From contig NZ_JABJRC010000001.1 in assembly GCF_013131805.1 (NCBI RefSeq), forward strand, positions 1,550,001 through 1,614,000: a DNA stretch of 64,000 nucleotides. Direction: 5' to 3'. Origin of the DNA: Kribbella sandramycini. GTDB taxonomy: Bacteria > Actinomycetota > Actinomycetes > Propionibacteriales > Kribbellaceae. This document shows, piece after piece, positions 37,757 to 46,225 of this stretch (its first letter is position 1; each line of letters opens with the position of its first letter). Both the position numbers and the translations under genes were made by a program. The notes under the pieces are model-generated. The model did not search any database, was not told the DNA's origin, and was given only the letters and a program-made list of their open reading frames with translations.

Positions 37757-38020
37757 ATGAGCACGCAGTTGAGCCCGGGCGCCGATACGGTCGTCGACGA
37801 GCGGACGCAGCCTTTGGAGGGCGGGGACCACGAGCGGTTCTCGCACTATGTGCCGAAGGACAAGCTGACCGAGGCGATGGTGATGGGGACGCCGGTGGTG
37901 GCCCTGTGCGGGAAGGTGTGGGTGCCGAGCCGGGATCCGCAGAAGTTCCCGGTCTGCCCGGAGTGCAAGGAGATCTGGGAGTCGATGAACCCGGGTGACG
38001 GGGACGGCGACGGTCAGTAG
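37757..38020 (+). CDS. DUF3039 zinc-ribbon-like small protein
   Basis: An 87-residue protein. FSHYVPKDKLTEAMVMGTPV and VALCGKVWVPSRDPQKFPVCPECKEIWE contain three cysteines in a C-x20-C-x2-C pattern, which with a nearby His may bind zinc; this is the DUF3039 signature. The tail is acidic and glycine-rich. The function is unknown. The ATG at 37757 follows GGGGG. It is divergent from the helicase by 87 bases. Confidence 0.88.
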   Translation: MSTQLSPGADTVVDERTQPLEGGDHERFSHYVPKDKLTEAMVMGTPVVALCGKVWVPSRDPQKFPVCPECKEIWESMNPGDGDGDGQ

Positions 38021-38039
38021 CCGCCGAGCGGCCCCGCCG

Positions 38040-38597
38040 TCAGTTGTGGGTGGGGTCGTCGGGGTAGGTGGCCAGGTAGGCGAGCTGGTCGCCCTGGCGG
38101 CGCAGGACGCGGCGCCAGAGGGTGTCCGGGTCGTGACCGAAGACGTCCTCGGGTTCGGACTCGACGACGTACCAGGCGCCCTCGGTGATCTCGCCCTCCA
38201 GCTGGCCGGACGACCAGCCGGCGTACCCGGCGAAGATCCGCATCCGCTGGATCGCGCCTTCGAGCAGCGCGGGCGGGACGTCGAGGTCGACCAGCCCGAT
38301 CCGGCCGAAGCACTCCCGCCAGCCCGGCGGGTCGGCGGATTCGATCACCTCGGCGACGGCGAGCGCGCTGTCGGTGCCGACCGGGCCGCCCATGAACAAC
38401 ACGCCCGGCTCGTCGACCGCGGTCGACCAGTCCGGCAGGACGCGGTCGACGGCGAGGTCGGCCGCGCGGTTGATCACCACGCCGAGCGCGCCGTCGTCGT
38501 CGTGATCGAGGAGCAGGATCACCGACCGGCGGAAGGGCGGCTCGTCGAGCAACGGGGTCGCCACCAGGAGCGAGCCGGTGAGGGTCGAGACCGTCAT
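38040..38597 (-). CDS. YqgE/AlgH family protein (UPF0301)
   Basis: A 185-residue cytoplasmic protein. Signatures are LTGSLLVATPLLDEPPFRRS, VILLLDHDDDGALGVVINR, LFMGGPVGTDSAL and FAGYAGWSSGQLEGEITEG. The family has a solved alpha/beta fold but no settled biochemical role. ATG 38597 was chosen; 7 bases separate it from the VanZ stop, so it is the third gene of a malic enzyme-VanZ-yqgE operon. Confidence 0.93.
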   Translation of the reverse strand: MTVSTLTGSLLVATPLLDEPPFRRSVILLLDHDDDGALGVVINRAADLAVDRVLPDWSTAVDEPGVLFMGGPVGTDSALAVAEVIESADPPGWRECFGRIGLVDLDVPPALLEGAIQRMRIFAGYAGWSSGQLEGEITEGAWYVVESEPEDVFGHDPDTLWRRVLRRQGDQLAYLATYPDDPTHN

Positions 38598-38604
38598 ACC
38601 CCCA

Positions 38605-38970
38605 TCATGTCGTGCCCGCCGACCGGCGCACCACGGCCCACCCCGCCCAGGCCCCCACAGCAACCCCGATCAGGTCGGCCAGCGCGTCGAAGACGTCGCC
38701 GTCGCGGTGCGGCAGCAGGTAGTGCTGGACCAGCTCACTGGCGACCGTGTTGGCCACCAGCGCGACCAGCAGCCACCGCGCCGGTACGCCGACCTTCAGC
38801 CCGGTGAACGCGACCGCGGCGAACAACCCGAAGTGCGCGATCTTGTCGATCCCCGGGAACAGCTCCTCCGGCCCCGGCGATCCCGGTGAGTAAACGCCGT
38901 ACAACTGCAGTGCGCAGGCCACCGCGAAGGCGGCCCGCCACACCCACACCGAACTGGCTGTGGCGGTCAT
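38605..38970 (-). CDS. VanZ-like membrane protein
   Basis: A 121-residue protein with four predicted membrane helices. FPGIDKIAHFGLFAAVAFTGL and ELVQHYLLPHRDGDVFDALADLIG are the VanZ/phosphotransbutyrylase-like signature. Its ATG overlaps the last base of the malic-enzyme stop (TGATG), so translation is coupled. The role is unknown; VanZ in enterococci gives low-level teicoplanin resistance, but most homologues are uncharacterised. Confidence 0.85.
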   Translation of the reverse strand: MTATASSVWVWRAAFAVACALQLYGVYSPGSPGPEELFPGIDKIAHFGLFAAVAFTGLKVGVPARWLLVALVANTVASELVQHYLLPHRDGDVFDALADLIGVAVGAWAGWAVVRRSAGTT

Positions 38971-40400
38971 CAGAGCGCAGGCGAGTCGTCCGGGAAGACC
39001 TCGCTCGCGGGCGCCTTGCCGCCGGCGGCGTCCCGGACGGCGTGCGCCACGCGCGTGTGCACCTCGGGGTGGAAGACGCTCGGCACGATGTACGTCGCGT
39101 TCAGCTCCTCGTCGGTGACGACGCCGGCCAGCGCCTTCGCAGCGGCCAGCTCCATCTCGATCGAGACCTTCGAGGACTGCGCGTCGAGCAGACCGCGGAA
39201 GACGCCCGGGAAGACCAGCACGTTGTTGATCTGGTTCGGGTAGTCGCTGCGGCCGGTCGCGACGACGGCGGCGTGCTCACCGGCCGCGGCCGGGTCGACC
39301 TCGGGCGTCGGGTTGGCCAGCGCGAAGACGATCGAGTTCTCGTTCATGGTGGCGATGTCGGCGCCGGTCAGGATGTTCGGCGCGGAGACGCCGATGAACA
39401 CGTCGGCCCCGGCCAGCGCGCCCTTCAGGTCGCCGCTGTACTGCGCGGCGTTGGTGTTCTCCGCGATCCAGCGCAGCTCCGGCGACAGGCCCTCGCGCCC
39501 GCTGTGGATGACGCCGCCGATATCGGCGACGCAGGTGTCCTTCACCCCGGCCGCGATCAGCAGCTTGAGGATCGCCGTCCCGGCCGCGCCCGCGCCGGAC
39601 AGCACCACCTTCACCGCGCTGATGTCCTTGCCGACCACGCGCAGCGCGTTGTACAGCGCGCCGAGGACGACGACCGCCGTCCCGTGCTGGTCGTCGTGGA
39701 AGACCGGGATGTCGAGCTCCTCGCGCAGCCGGGCCTCGATCTCGAAACAGCGCGGCGCGGAGATGTCCTCCAGGTTGATCCCGGCGAAGCCCGGCGCGAT
39801 CGCCTTGACGATCTCGACGATGGCGTCCGGGTCCTGGGTGTCGAGGCAGAGCGGCCAGGCGTCGATCCCGGCGAACCGCTTGAACAGCGCGGCCTTGCCC
39901 TCCATCACCGGCAGGGCGGCCTTCGGCCCGATGTTGCCCAGGCCGAGCACGGCCGAGCCGTCGGTGACCACGGCGACCGTGTTCCGCTTGATGGTCAGCC
40001 GGCGCGCGTCGTCGGGGTTGGCGGCGATCGCCAGGCAGACCCGGGCCACGCCCGGGGTGTAGATCATCGACAGGTCGTCGCGGTTGCGGATCGGGTGCTT
40101 GGCCTCCATCGAGATCTTGCCGCCGAGGTGCATCAGGAAGGTCCGGTCCGAGACCCGGCCGATCTCGACGCCCGGGACGGCGCGCATCGCCTCGACCAGG
40201 CGGCCCGCGTGCTCGGTGTCGGCGGCGGCGCAGGTGACGTCGATCCGCAGCCGCTCGTGGCCGGACGCGGTCACGTCGAGCGCCGTCACGAGGCCGCCGG
40301 CCTGCTCGACCGCGGTCGTCAGCTTGCTCACCGTCGAGCCGCCCGCGGGCACCTCGAGGCGAACGGTGATGGAGTACGAAACACTCGGCAAGGCAGTCAC
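38970..40400 (-). CDS. NAD(P)-dependent malic enzyme with N-terminal ACT domain
   Basis: A 476-residue enzyme that decarboxylates malate to pyruvate. Residues 1-85 form an ACT-type regulatory domain (YSITVRLEVPAGGSTVSKLT). The catalytic part has MIYTPGVARVCLAI (catalytic Tyr), GLGNIGPKAALPVMEGKA, GINLEDISAPRCFEIEARLR (metal Glu/Asp), DIPVFHDDQHGTAVVVLGAL, the Rossmann motif VLSGAGAAGTA and FALANPTPEVDP. Start is GTG 40400. The ACT domain suggests control by a small effector. Confidence 0.95.
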   Translation of the reverse strand: MTALPSVSYSITVRLEVPAGGSTVSKLTTAVEQAGGLVTALDVTASGHERLRIDVTCAAADTEHAGRLVEAMRAVPGVEIGRVSDRTFLMHLGGKISMEAKHPIRNRDDLSMIYTPGVARVCLAIAANPDDARRLTIKRNTVAVVTDGSAVLGLGNIGPKAALPVMEGKAALFKRFAGIDAWPLCLDTQDPDAIVEIVKAIAPGFAGINLEDISAPRCFEIEARLREELDIPVFHDDQHGTAVVVLGALYNALRVVGKDISAVKVVLSGAGAAGTAILKLLIAAGVKDTCVADIGGVIHSGREGLSPELRWIAENTNAAQYSGDLKGALAGADVFIGVSAPNILTGADIATMNENSIVFALANPTPEVDPAAAGEHAAVVATGRSDYPNQINNVLVFPGVFRGLLDAQSSKVSIEMELAAAKALAGVVTDEELNATYIVPSVFHPEVHTRVAHAVRDAAGGKAPASEVFPDDSPAL

Positions 40401-40465
40401 GCGGGTGATCCTCTCATGTCACTGGTAAGCCGCCGGAGTTCCGTTCGTAAAGTGCATGAAAGGGG

Positions 40466-41473
40466 TCAGCCGGCCGGGTTTTCCCGGGCGTAGGTCTGCG
40501 CGGCGTTGGACTTGTCGATCAGGCGGGTGGGCAGGACCTGGGACTTGGGGACGGCGGCGCAGTCGATCAGCAGCTTCCGGGCGGCGGCGACGGCTTCCTT
40601 GCCGTTGGTGGGGTAGGTGAAGGTGGCGCTGAGCCGGCCCTGTTCGACGGCTTTGATCCCGCCGGACGGGATCGGGAGGGCGTCGATACCGATGAACTTG
40701 ATCGACTTCTCCCGGCCGGCGGCCTTGGCGGCCAGATAGGCGCCTTCGGCCATCGGGTCGTTGTGGGCATAGACGACGTCGATCGCGGGGTTCGCCTTGA
40801 GCAGGGCGTCCATCTGGGACTGGCCCTTCTCGCGGAGCCAATCGCCGTCGGCCGCGGCGATGATCTTGAGCTTGGGGTTGGCCTTGATGGCGTCGGCGAA
40901 ACCCTGGTGGCGTTCGGCCTGCGGAGTGGCGCCGGCCAGCCCCTTGAGCTCGACGATGTTGCCGCCGTCCGGGAGGAGCTGCTCGGCGACGTACTTACCG
41001 GCCTCGGAGCCGATCTGGACGTTGTCGCCGCCGATGAACCCGGTGTAGGCGTCCCCTTCGACCTTGCGGTCCAGGACGATCACCGGGATGCCCTTGTCGA
41101 AGGCCTTCTTGACGACGGCGGTCAGCGGTTTGGCCTCGTTCGGGCTGATGATCAGCAGGTCGATCTGCTGGGTGATGTAGTTCTCGACGTCCGCGACCTG
41201 TTTGGCGTTGTCCTGCGCGGCGTCCGCGAACTTCACGTCGAACTGCGGCACCTCCTTGGCCGCCGCGCGAATGTCGTCGTCCATCCGCTGCCGGTACGGC
41301 TCGGCGACGTTCGCCTGACTCATCCCGATCGTGTACTTGCCGTCGGCCCCTTTGCAGGACTTGGCGGCGCCGTCCGACGGGCTGCCGCCGGTCCGCTCAC
41401 TGGTGGTGCCGCAACCCGCGAGAACCACCGCGGCGACCGCGGCACAAGCCAGCGGGATCTTCACAGAGCGCAT
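40466..41473 (-). CDS. Sugar ABC transporter substrate-binding lipoprotein (RbsB type)
   Basis: A 335-residue lipoprotein. The lipobox LAGC has Cys21. The mature periplasmic-binding protein type 1 fold (about 55-335) includes IGMSQANVAEPYRQRM, IDLLIISPNEAKPLTAVV, GIPVIVLDRKVEG, GDWLREKGQSQMDALLKANP and YAHNDPMAEGAYLAAKAAG. These are cluster-B sugar-binding signatures (ribose, xylose, galactose, inositol). The sugar cannot be told from sequence. It is the last gene of an ATPase-permease-binding protein operon, 13 bases after the permease. Confidence 0.93.
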   Translation of the reverse strand: MRSVKIPLACAAVAAVVLAGCGTTSERTGGSPSDGAAKSCKGADGKYTIGMSQANVAEPYRQRMDDDIRAAAKEVPQFDVKFADAAQDNAKQVADVENYITQQIDLLIISPNEAKPLTAVVKKAFDKGIPVIVLDRKVEGDAYTGFIGGDNVQIGSEAGKYVAEQLLPDGGNIVELKGLAGATPQAERHQGFADAIKANPKLKIIAAADGDWLREKGQSQMDALLKANPAIDVVYAHNDPMAEGAYLAAKAAGREKSIKFIGIDALPIPSGGIKAVEQGRLSATFTYPTNGKEAVAAARKLLIDCAAVPKSQVLPTRLIDKSNAAQTYARENPAG

Positions 41474-41486
41474 GGGAAACCCTTCC

Positions 41487-42473
41487 TCACGAAGCGGGGC
41501 GGAGCCGTTGCAGCGCGGCCGCCGCAACGATCACCAGCCCCTTGATCAGGAGCTGGATGTTCGAGTCGATGTTGTTCAGGGCAAGGATGTTGTTCAGGAC
41601 GCCGAGCAGCAGCGCGCCGGCCACCGTCCCGGCGACCGAGCCGCGCCCGCCGGCCAGGCTGGTCCCGCCGATCACCACCGCGGCGATCGCGTCCAGCTCG
41701 TAGCCGATGCCGTCGTTCGGGCTGCCCTGGTTGAGCTGGACGGCGTGCACGATGCCGGCCAGCGCCGCGAGCAGCCCGCAGATCGCGAACACCGCGACCT
41801 TCACCCGGACCACCGGCACGCCGGACAGCCGCGCCGCCTTCTCGTTCCCGCCGACCGCGTACAGATGCCGGGAGAACGCGCTGACCCGCAGGAACACGAT
41901 CGCCGCGACCGCGACCACCGCGAAGATCAGCACCGGGATCGGCACCAGCCCGCCGAACGTCCGCTCGCCGAGCAGCGCGAACGACGCCGGCGCCTCGTTC
42001 GGCCCGTCGCCGTACGCGATCGCGACGCCCTGGCCGTCGGACCAGATCCGGGCCAGGCCGCGGGCGATCTGCAACCCGGCCAGCGTCACGATGAACGACT
42101 GGATGCCGATCATCGCCGTCGCGGCCCCCTGCAGCGCGCCGAAGACCAGCCCGATCACGAGCACCAGCAGGACCGACGGCAGGAACCCCCAATCGCTTTC
42201 CACCATCAGCACCGCCGACCCGACCGCCGCCAGGCCGAGCATCGCGCCGACCGACAGGTCGATCCCGCCGATCAGGATCACGAACGTCATCCCGACCGCG
42301 ATGATCCCGATCTCGGAGACCGCGCGGACGACATTGGCCAGGTTGTCCGCGCTGACGAACAGGATGGCGCCGTTCTTCCGCGGCGAGAAGATGATCGCCG
42401 CGACGACCACCGCCAGCAGCCCGAACACACTCTGGAACCGGAACAGCGTCGCGACGACGGAGTTCTTGGTCAC
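41487..42473 (-). CDS. Sugar ABC transporter permease (RbsC type)
   Basis: A 328-residue integral membrane protein with about 9-10 helices. The BPD_transp_2 family signature is VGMTFVILIGGIDLSVGAMLGLAAV near residue 80, followed by GAATAMIGIQSFIVTLAGLQIARGL and, near the C-terminus, GYELDAIAAVVIGGTSLAGGRGSV. It overlaps the ATPase stop by 4 bases (ATGA). Confidence 0.95.
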   Translation of the reverse strand: MTKNSVVATLFRFQSVFGLLAVVVAAIIFSPRKNGAILFVSADNLANVVRAVSEIGIIAVGMTFVILIGGIDLSVGAMLGLAAVGSAVLMVESDWGFLPSVLLVLVIGLVFGALQGAATAMIGIQSFIVTLAGLQIARGLARIWSDGQGVAIAYGDGPNEAPASFALLGERTFGGLVPIPVLIFAVVAVAAIVFLRVSAFSRHLYAVGGNEKAARLSGVPVVRVKVAVFAICGLLAALAGIVHAVQLNQGSPNDGIGYELDAIAAVVIGGTSLAGGRGSVAGTVAGALLLGVLNNILALNNIDSNIQLLIKGLVIVAAAALQRLRPAS

Positions 42474-43993
42474 TGCAGTTCTCCCATCGCCGCGGCCAAC
42501 AGCTCACCTTCGCCGGAGTTCGCCGTACTGAACGACGCCACGTCCCGCCCGTCCCGCAGTACGACGACGCGGTCGCACACCCCGACCAGTTCCGGCAACT
42601 CCGACGATGCGAGCAGGACGCCGAGCCCCTGCCCGGCGAGCTCGCCCAGTAACCGGTAGATCTCCGCCTTCGCCCCGACGTCGACACCCCGCGTCGGTTC
42701 GTCCAGCAGCAACAACCGCGGCTCGGTCAGCAGCATCCGGCCGAAGACGACCTTCTGCTGATTCCCACCGGACAACGTGCCGACCTCGTCCTGCAGCCGG
42801 CCGAACTTGAGCCGCATCCGTTCCGCCATCCCGACGGACGCCGCCCGCTCCTGCCGCCGCGCGATCACGCCCAGCCGCCCGTACGCCGGGAGACTCGAAA
42901 CCACCGTGTTAGCCAGGATCGAATGGAACAGCACGAGCCCCGACGTCCGCCGATCCTCCGGCACCAATCCGATGCCGTGGGCAAGTGCTTGGCGCGGGCT
43001 GCGCGGCCGGATCTCCTTACCCTGCAGGAAGATCCGTCCCTCTACAGCTCCGCGCGGCGCCACGCCGTACAAGGTCTCGAGCAGTTCCGTCCGGCCCGCG
43101 CCGAGCAGGCCGGCCAGGCCGACGATCTCCCCGGCGCGAACGGTCAGCGAGATCCCGTCCGGGTCGCGGCGCCCGGGCCGCGGCCGGCGCGCCGTCAGCT
43201 TGAGGCTCTCCACGCGCAGCACCTCGGCGCCGGTGTCGGTCTCGGCCGTCGTGAACATCGTCTGCACCGGGCGGCCGACCATCGCCTCGACGACCTCCGC
43301 CGTGCTGAGGGCGCGCGGATCGAAGCTGGTCACGACCTCGCCGTTGCGCAGCACGGTCGCCCGGTCGGCGATCTGGGCGATCTCCTCCATCCGGTGCGAG
43401 ATGTAGACGATGCCGACGCCGGCCCGGCGGAGCTCGCGGATGACGTCGAAGAGGCGCTCGACCTCGGCCGTGGTGAGCGCCGAGGTCGGCTCGTCCATGA
43501 TCAGCACGCGGGCGTCGAGCGAGATCGCCTTCGCGATCGTGACGAGCTGCTGCTCCCCGACCCGCAGCTCGCCGACCGGACGCCGCGGGTCGAGCCGCAC
43601 ACCGCTGCGCGCGAGCAGTGCGCGCGCCGAGCCCTCCATCCGGCGGCGATCGACCGTCCGCAACGGCGTCCGCAGCTCGCGGCCGAGGAAGATGTTGTCC
43701 GCGACCGACAGGCCCGGGACGAGATCGAGCTCCTGGTGGATCATCGCAATCCCGGCCGCCTGCGCGTCGGGCGGGCCGCTGAACCCGACCGGCGTCCCGT
43801 CGATCTCGATCTGCCCGTCGTAGTCGGTGACGTCACCGGACAGGATCCGCATCAGGGTCGACTTACCGGCGCCGTTCTCGCCGAGCAGCGCGTGCACCTC
43901 CCCCGCGCCGAGCGTGAAGTCGATCGCCCGGCACGCCTGGACACCGCCGTACCGCTTGCCGATCCCGACCATCCGGACCAGGGCGCCGCCCAT
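42470..43993 (-). CDS. Sugar ABC transporter ATP-binding protein (RbsA type)
   Basis: A 507-residue tandem ATPase. The first domain has Walker A GENGAGKST, signature LRVGEQQLVTIAKA and Walker B LIMDEPTSAL. The second has the usual degenerate Walker A GLLGAGRTELLE, LSGGNQQKVVFGR and LLLDEPTRGVDVGAK. Start 43993 is preferred because GGGAGG lies 5 bases upstream. No sugar kinase or LacI regulator is adjacent, so the substrate and control are unknown. Confidence 0.95.
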   Translation of the reverse strand: MGGALVRMVGIGKRYGGVQACRAIDFTLGAGEVHALLGENGAGKSTLMRILSGDVTDYDGQIEIDGTPVGFSGPPDAQAAGIAMIHQELDLVPGLSVADNIFLGRELRTPLRTVDRRRMEGSARALLARSGVRLDPRRPVGELRVGEQQLVTIAKAISLDARVLIMDEPTSALTTAEVERLFDVIRELRRAGVGIVYISHRMEEIAQIADRATVLRNGEVVTSFDPRALSTAEVVEAMVGRPVQTMFTTAETDTGAEVLRVESLKLTARRPRPGRRDPDGISLTVRAGEIVGLAGLLGAGRTELLETLYGVAPRGAVEGRIFLQGKEIRPRSPRQALAHGIGLVPEDRRTSGLVLFHSILANTVVSSLPAYGRLGVIARRQERAASVGMAERMRLKFGRLQDEVGTLSGGNQQKVVFGRMLLTEPRLLLLDEPTRGVDVGAKAEIYRLLGELAGQGLGVLLASSELPELVGVCDRVVVLRDGRDVASFSTANSGEGELLAAAMGELQ

Positions 43994-44065
43994 TGCACCT
44001 CCCGCGAGCAATCGATTTCCCGGACGCTAGACCGGTCCGGGCACGTCGTCAAGGGGGCGGACCGC

Positions 44066-45208
44066 CTACTCGGCCAGCCACTCCCGGACCGCGTCGTTGT
44101 GCTCACCCAGCCGCGGTGGCGGGACGTTGGTCTCGCGGGCGCCGGCGTACGGGAGGTCGTCGAACCGCAGCGGCGGGCCGGGGAGCTGGATCGAGCCCAG
44201 GGCCGGGTGCTCGACATCGATCAGCAGACCTTGGGAGCGGGTCTGCTCCCATTCGTAGACCTGCTGGAGATCGCGCACCTTACCGGCCGGAATCCCTTGC
44301 CCGGCCAGGGTTTCCAGCCACTTGTCGGCCGGGGCCTGCGCGAACGCGGCCTCGATCGCGGCGATCAGCTCAGCGCGGTTGCCGACCCGATCCGCGTTGG
44401 TCGCGAACCGCGGGTCCGCCGGGTCGAGCCCGACGATCGGCGCGAACGTCCGCCACTGCCCTTCGCTGCCGACCGCGACCTGCACGCTGTCGTCCGCCGT
44501 CGCGAACATCCCGTAGGGCGCGATCTGCGCGTGGTGGTTGCCGATCCGCCCGGGCACCTGCCCGGCGACCGTCCACTTCGTCCCGTGGAACGCGTGGACG
44601 CCGACCATCGCGGCCAGCAGACTCGTCCGCACCACCCGGCCCTTGCCGGTCACCGACCGCTCGTGCAACGCGGCCAGCGCGCCGTACGCGGCGTACATCC
44701 CGGCCAGCAGATCCGCGATCGGGACACCGACCTTCGTCGGCTCGCTCTCCCCGGTGACGCTCATCAGACCACCCTCGCCCTGCGCGATCTGGTCGTACCC
44801 GGCCCGGCCGCCCTCCGGCCCGTCGTGCCCGAACCCGGTGATCGAGACGACGATCAGCCCCGGGTTCAGCTCGTGCAGCCGCTCGACCGAGAAGCCCAGC
44901 CGGTCCAGCACGCCGGGGCGGAAGTTCTCCAGCAGGATGTCGGCCCGCTGCACGAGTTCGGTCAGGAACTCCTTGCCCTCGGCGGATTTCAGGTCCGCGG
45001 TGACGGACTCCTTGTTCCGGTTCGCGGACAGGAAGTACGTCGACTCCCCCTCGACGAACGGCGGCCCCCAGCCGCGGCTGTCGTCGCCGCCGTCCGGGGT
45101 CTCGACCTTGATCACCCGGGCGCCCAGATCCCCGAGCATCATGCCCGCGTGCGGCCCGGCCAGAGCCCGGGTCAGGTCCACCACGACGACGTCTGAGAGC
45201 AGCTGCAT
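44066..45208 (-). CDS. CaiB/BaiF (family III) CoA-transferase
   Basis: A 380-residue family III CoA-transferase that moves CoA between carboxylic acids. Signatures are VDLTRALAGPHAGMMLGDLGARVIKVE, SANRNKESVTADLKS, ENFRPGVLDRLG, GYDQIAQGEGGLMSVTG and VGVPIADLLAGMYAAYG (containing the catalytic Asp). KVRDLQQVYEWEQTRSQG is the C-terminal region. It precedes the hydrolase by 54 bases and could prime an acid released in that locus for beta-oxidation; that link is inference. Confidence 0.93.
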   Translation of the reverse strand: MQLLSDVVVVDLTRALAGPHAGMMLGDLGARVIKVETPDGGDDSRGWGPPFVEGESTYFLSANRNKESVTADLKSAEGKEFLTELVQRADILLENFRPGVLDRLGFSVERLHELNPGLIVVSITGFGHDGPEGGRAGYDQIAQGEGGLMSVTGESEPTKVGVPIADLLAGMYAAYGALAALHERSVTGKGRVVRTSLLAAMVGVHAFHGTKWTVAGQVPGRIGNHHAQIAPYGMFATADDSVQVAVGSEGQWRTFAPIVGLDPADPRFATNADRVGNRAELIAAIEAAFAQAPADKWLETLAGQGIPAGKVRDLQQVYEWEQTRSQGLLIDVEHPALGSIQLPGPPLRFDDLPYAGARETNVPPPRLGEHNDAVREWLAE

Positions 45209-45262
45209 GCCTGTGAGGTTATGCGGTCAGCTCACCCCGCGGAGCGAAATGAGACTGATCCC

Positions 45263-46225
45263 TCAAGCCACCTTGCGCGCCAGCGACGCCAGCCGATGCG
45301 TCACGTCCCGCGGCCGCTCCTGCGGCAGCATGTGCCCGGCGCCGGGGTACATCCACAGCCTGGCACTCGGCAGTTCGGCGGCGATCCGGTTCGCATGCCG
45401 CGGCGGCAGCAGCCGGTCCCGCGTCCCGTGCATGATCTCCACCGGGATCTGATCCAGCACCTTCAGGGCGTGCGCCCGGTCGTGTTGCAGGATCGCCTCG
45501 AAGAACCCGCTGTACGAAAGCCCCGGCAACAACGCGAGCCCCCGCAGGAAGACGTCGATCTCGGCGGGGTCGGCCTTCTTCCCGAACACCACCTGCCGCA
45601 AAGCAGGCCGCTGGAGCAGAGCGGCGGCCTGAGCCCGCCGCCTCGCGGCAACTGCCGTGGTTGTGGCTGCGGCCTTGGCTGCGAGGCGTTCCACTCTCCG
45701 GTCCACCCGGGTGCCTACGACCCGCGCGATTCGGGGGGCGACGCGGACGGCGGCCGGCTCGAAGCGCGGCGGGATGCCGAAGGCGCCGCGCGCGGCCTGA
45801 CCGGACGAGGTGCTGACGAGCACGGCCGCTTTGATCCGCGAGCCGAACAGGTCCGGCCGCTTGTCGGCCAGCTCCATCAGCGTCATCCCGCCCATGGAGT
45901 GGCCGGCGTACACGACCGGCCCGTCGCCGACGGCGTCGTCCAGCACGGTGACCAGGTCGTCGGCGAGCTGCTCGATTCGCAGTGAGCCGACGGGGGCGGC
46001 GTCCGAGCGACCGTGCCCGCGGTGGTCGTACGTCACGACGCGGACGGCGGTCGCCCCGAGGATGCGGGGTAGCTCCGCGACCTGGTTGTGCCAGGAGTCG
46101 GTGGAGCAGGTCCAGCCGTGGACGAGGAGGACCGTGACCGGTGCGGTGGCCGGTCCGGTGGTCTCGACGTTCAGATGGATGCCGTCGGTGGTGGTGACCC
46201 CCGACCGCTCAGCCTGAATTGTCAC
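45263..46225 (-). CDS. Alpha/beta hydrolase (esterase-like)
   Basis: A 320-residue cytoplasmic hydrolase. It has VLLVHGWTCSTDSWHNQV (oxyanion), YDHRGHGRSD, GHSMGGMTLMELA with nucleophile Ser, EIMHGTRDRLLPPRH (catalytic Asp) and YPGAGHMLPQERP (catalytic His). A helical, alanine-rich cap region (about 145-225) separates the core halves. Its GTG start overlaps the membrane-protein stop by 4 bases (GTGA), so it is coupled to that gene and probably acts in the same pathway, for example on an ester made by the Baeyer-Villiger-type enzyme nearby. That is inference. Confidence 0.9.
   Translation of the reverse strand: MTIQAERSGVTTTDGIHLNVETTGPATAPVTVLLVHGWTCSTDSWHNQVAELPRILGATAVRVVTYDHRGHGRSDAAPVGSLRIEQLADDLVTVLDDAVGDGPVVYAGHSMGGMTLMELADKRPDLFGSRIKAAVLVSTSSGQAARGAFGIPPRFEPAAVRVAPRIARVVGTRVDRRVERLAAKAAATTTAVAARRRAQAAALLQRPALRQVVFGKKADPAEIDVFLRGLALLPGLSYSGFFEAILQHDRAHALKVLDQIPVEIMHGTRDRLLPPRHANRIAAELPSARLWMYPGAGHMLPQERPRDVTHRLASLARKVA

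Noticed and set aside
42923..45196. A 757-codon plus-strand frame
   Set aside because: Antisense to the sugar ABC ATPase and the CoA-transferase; repetitive Arg/Asp/Gly composition.
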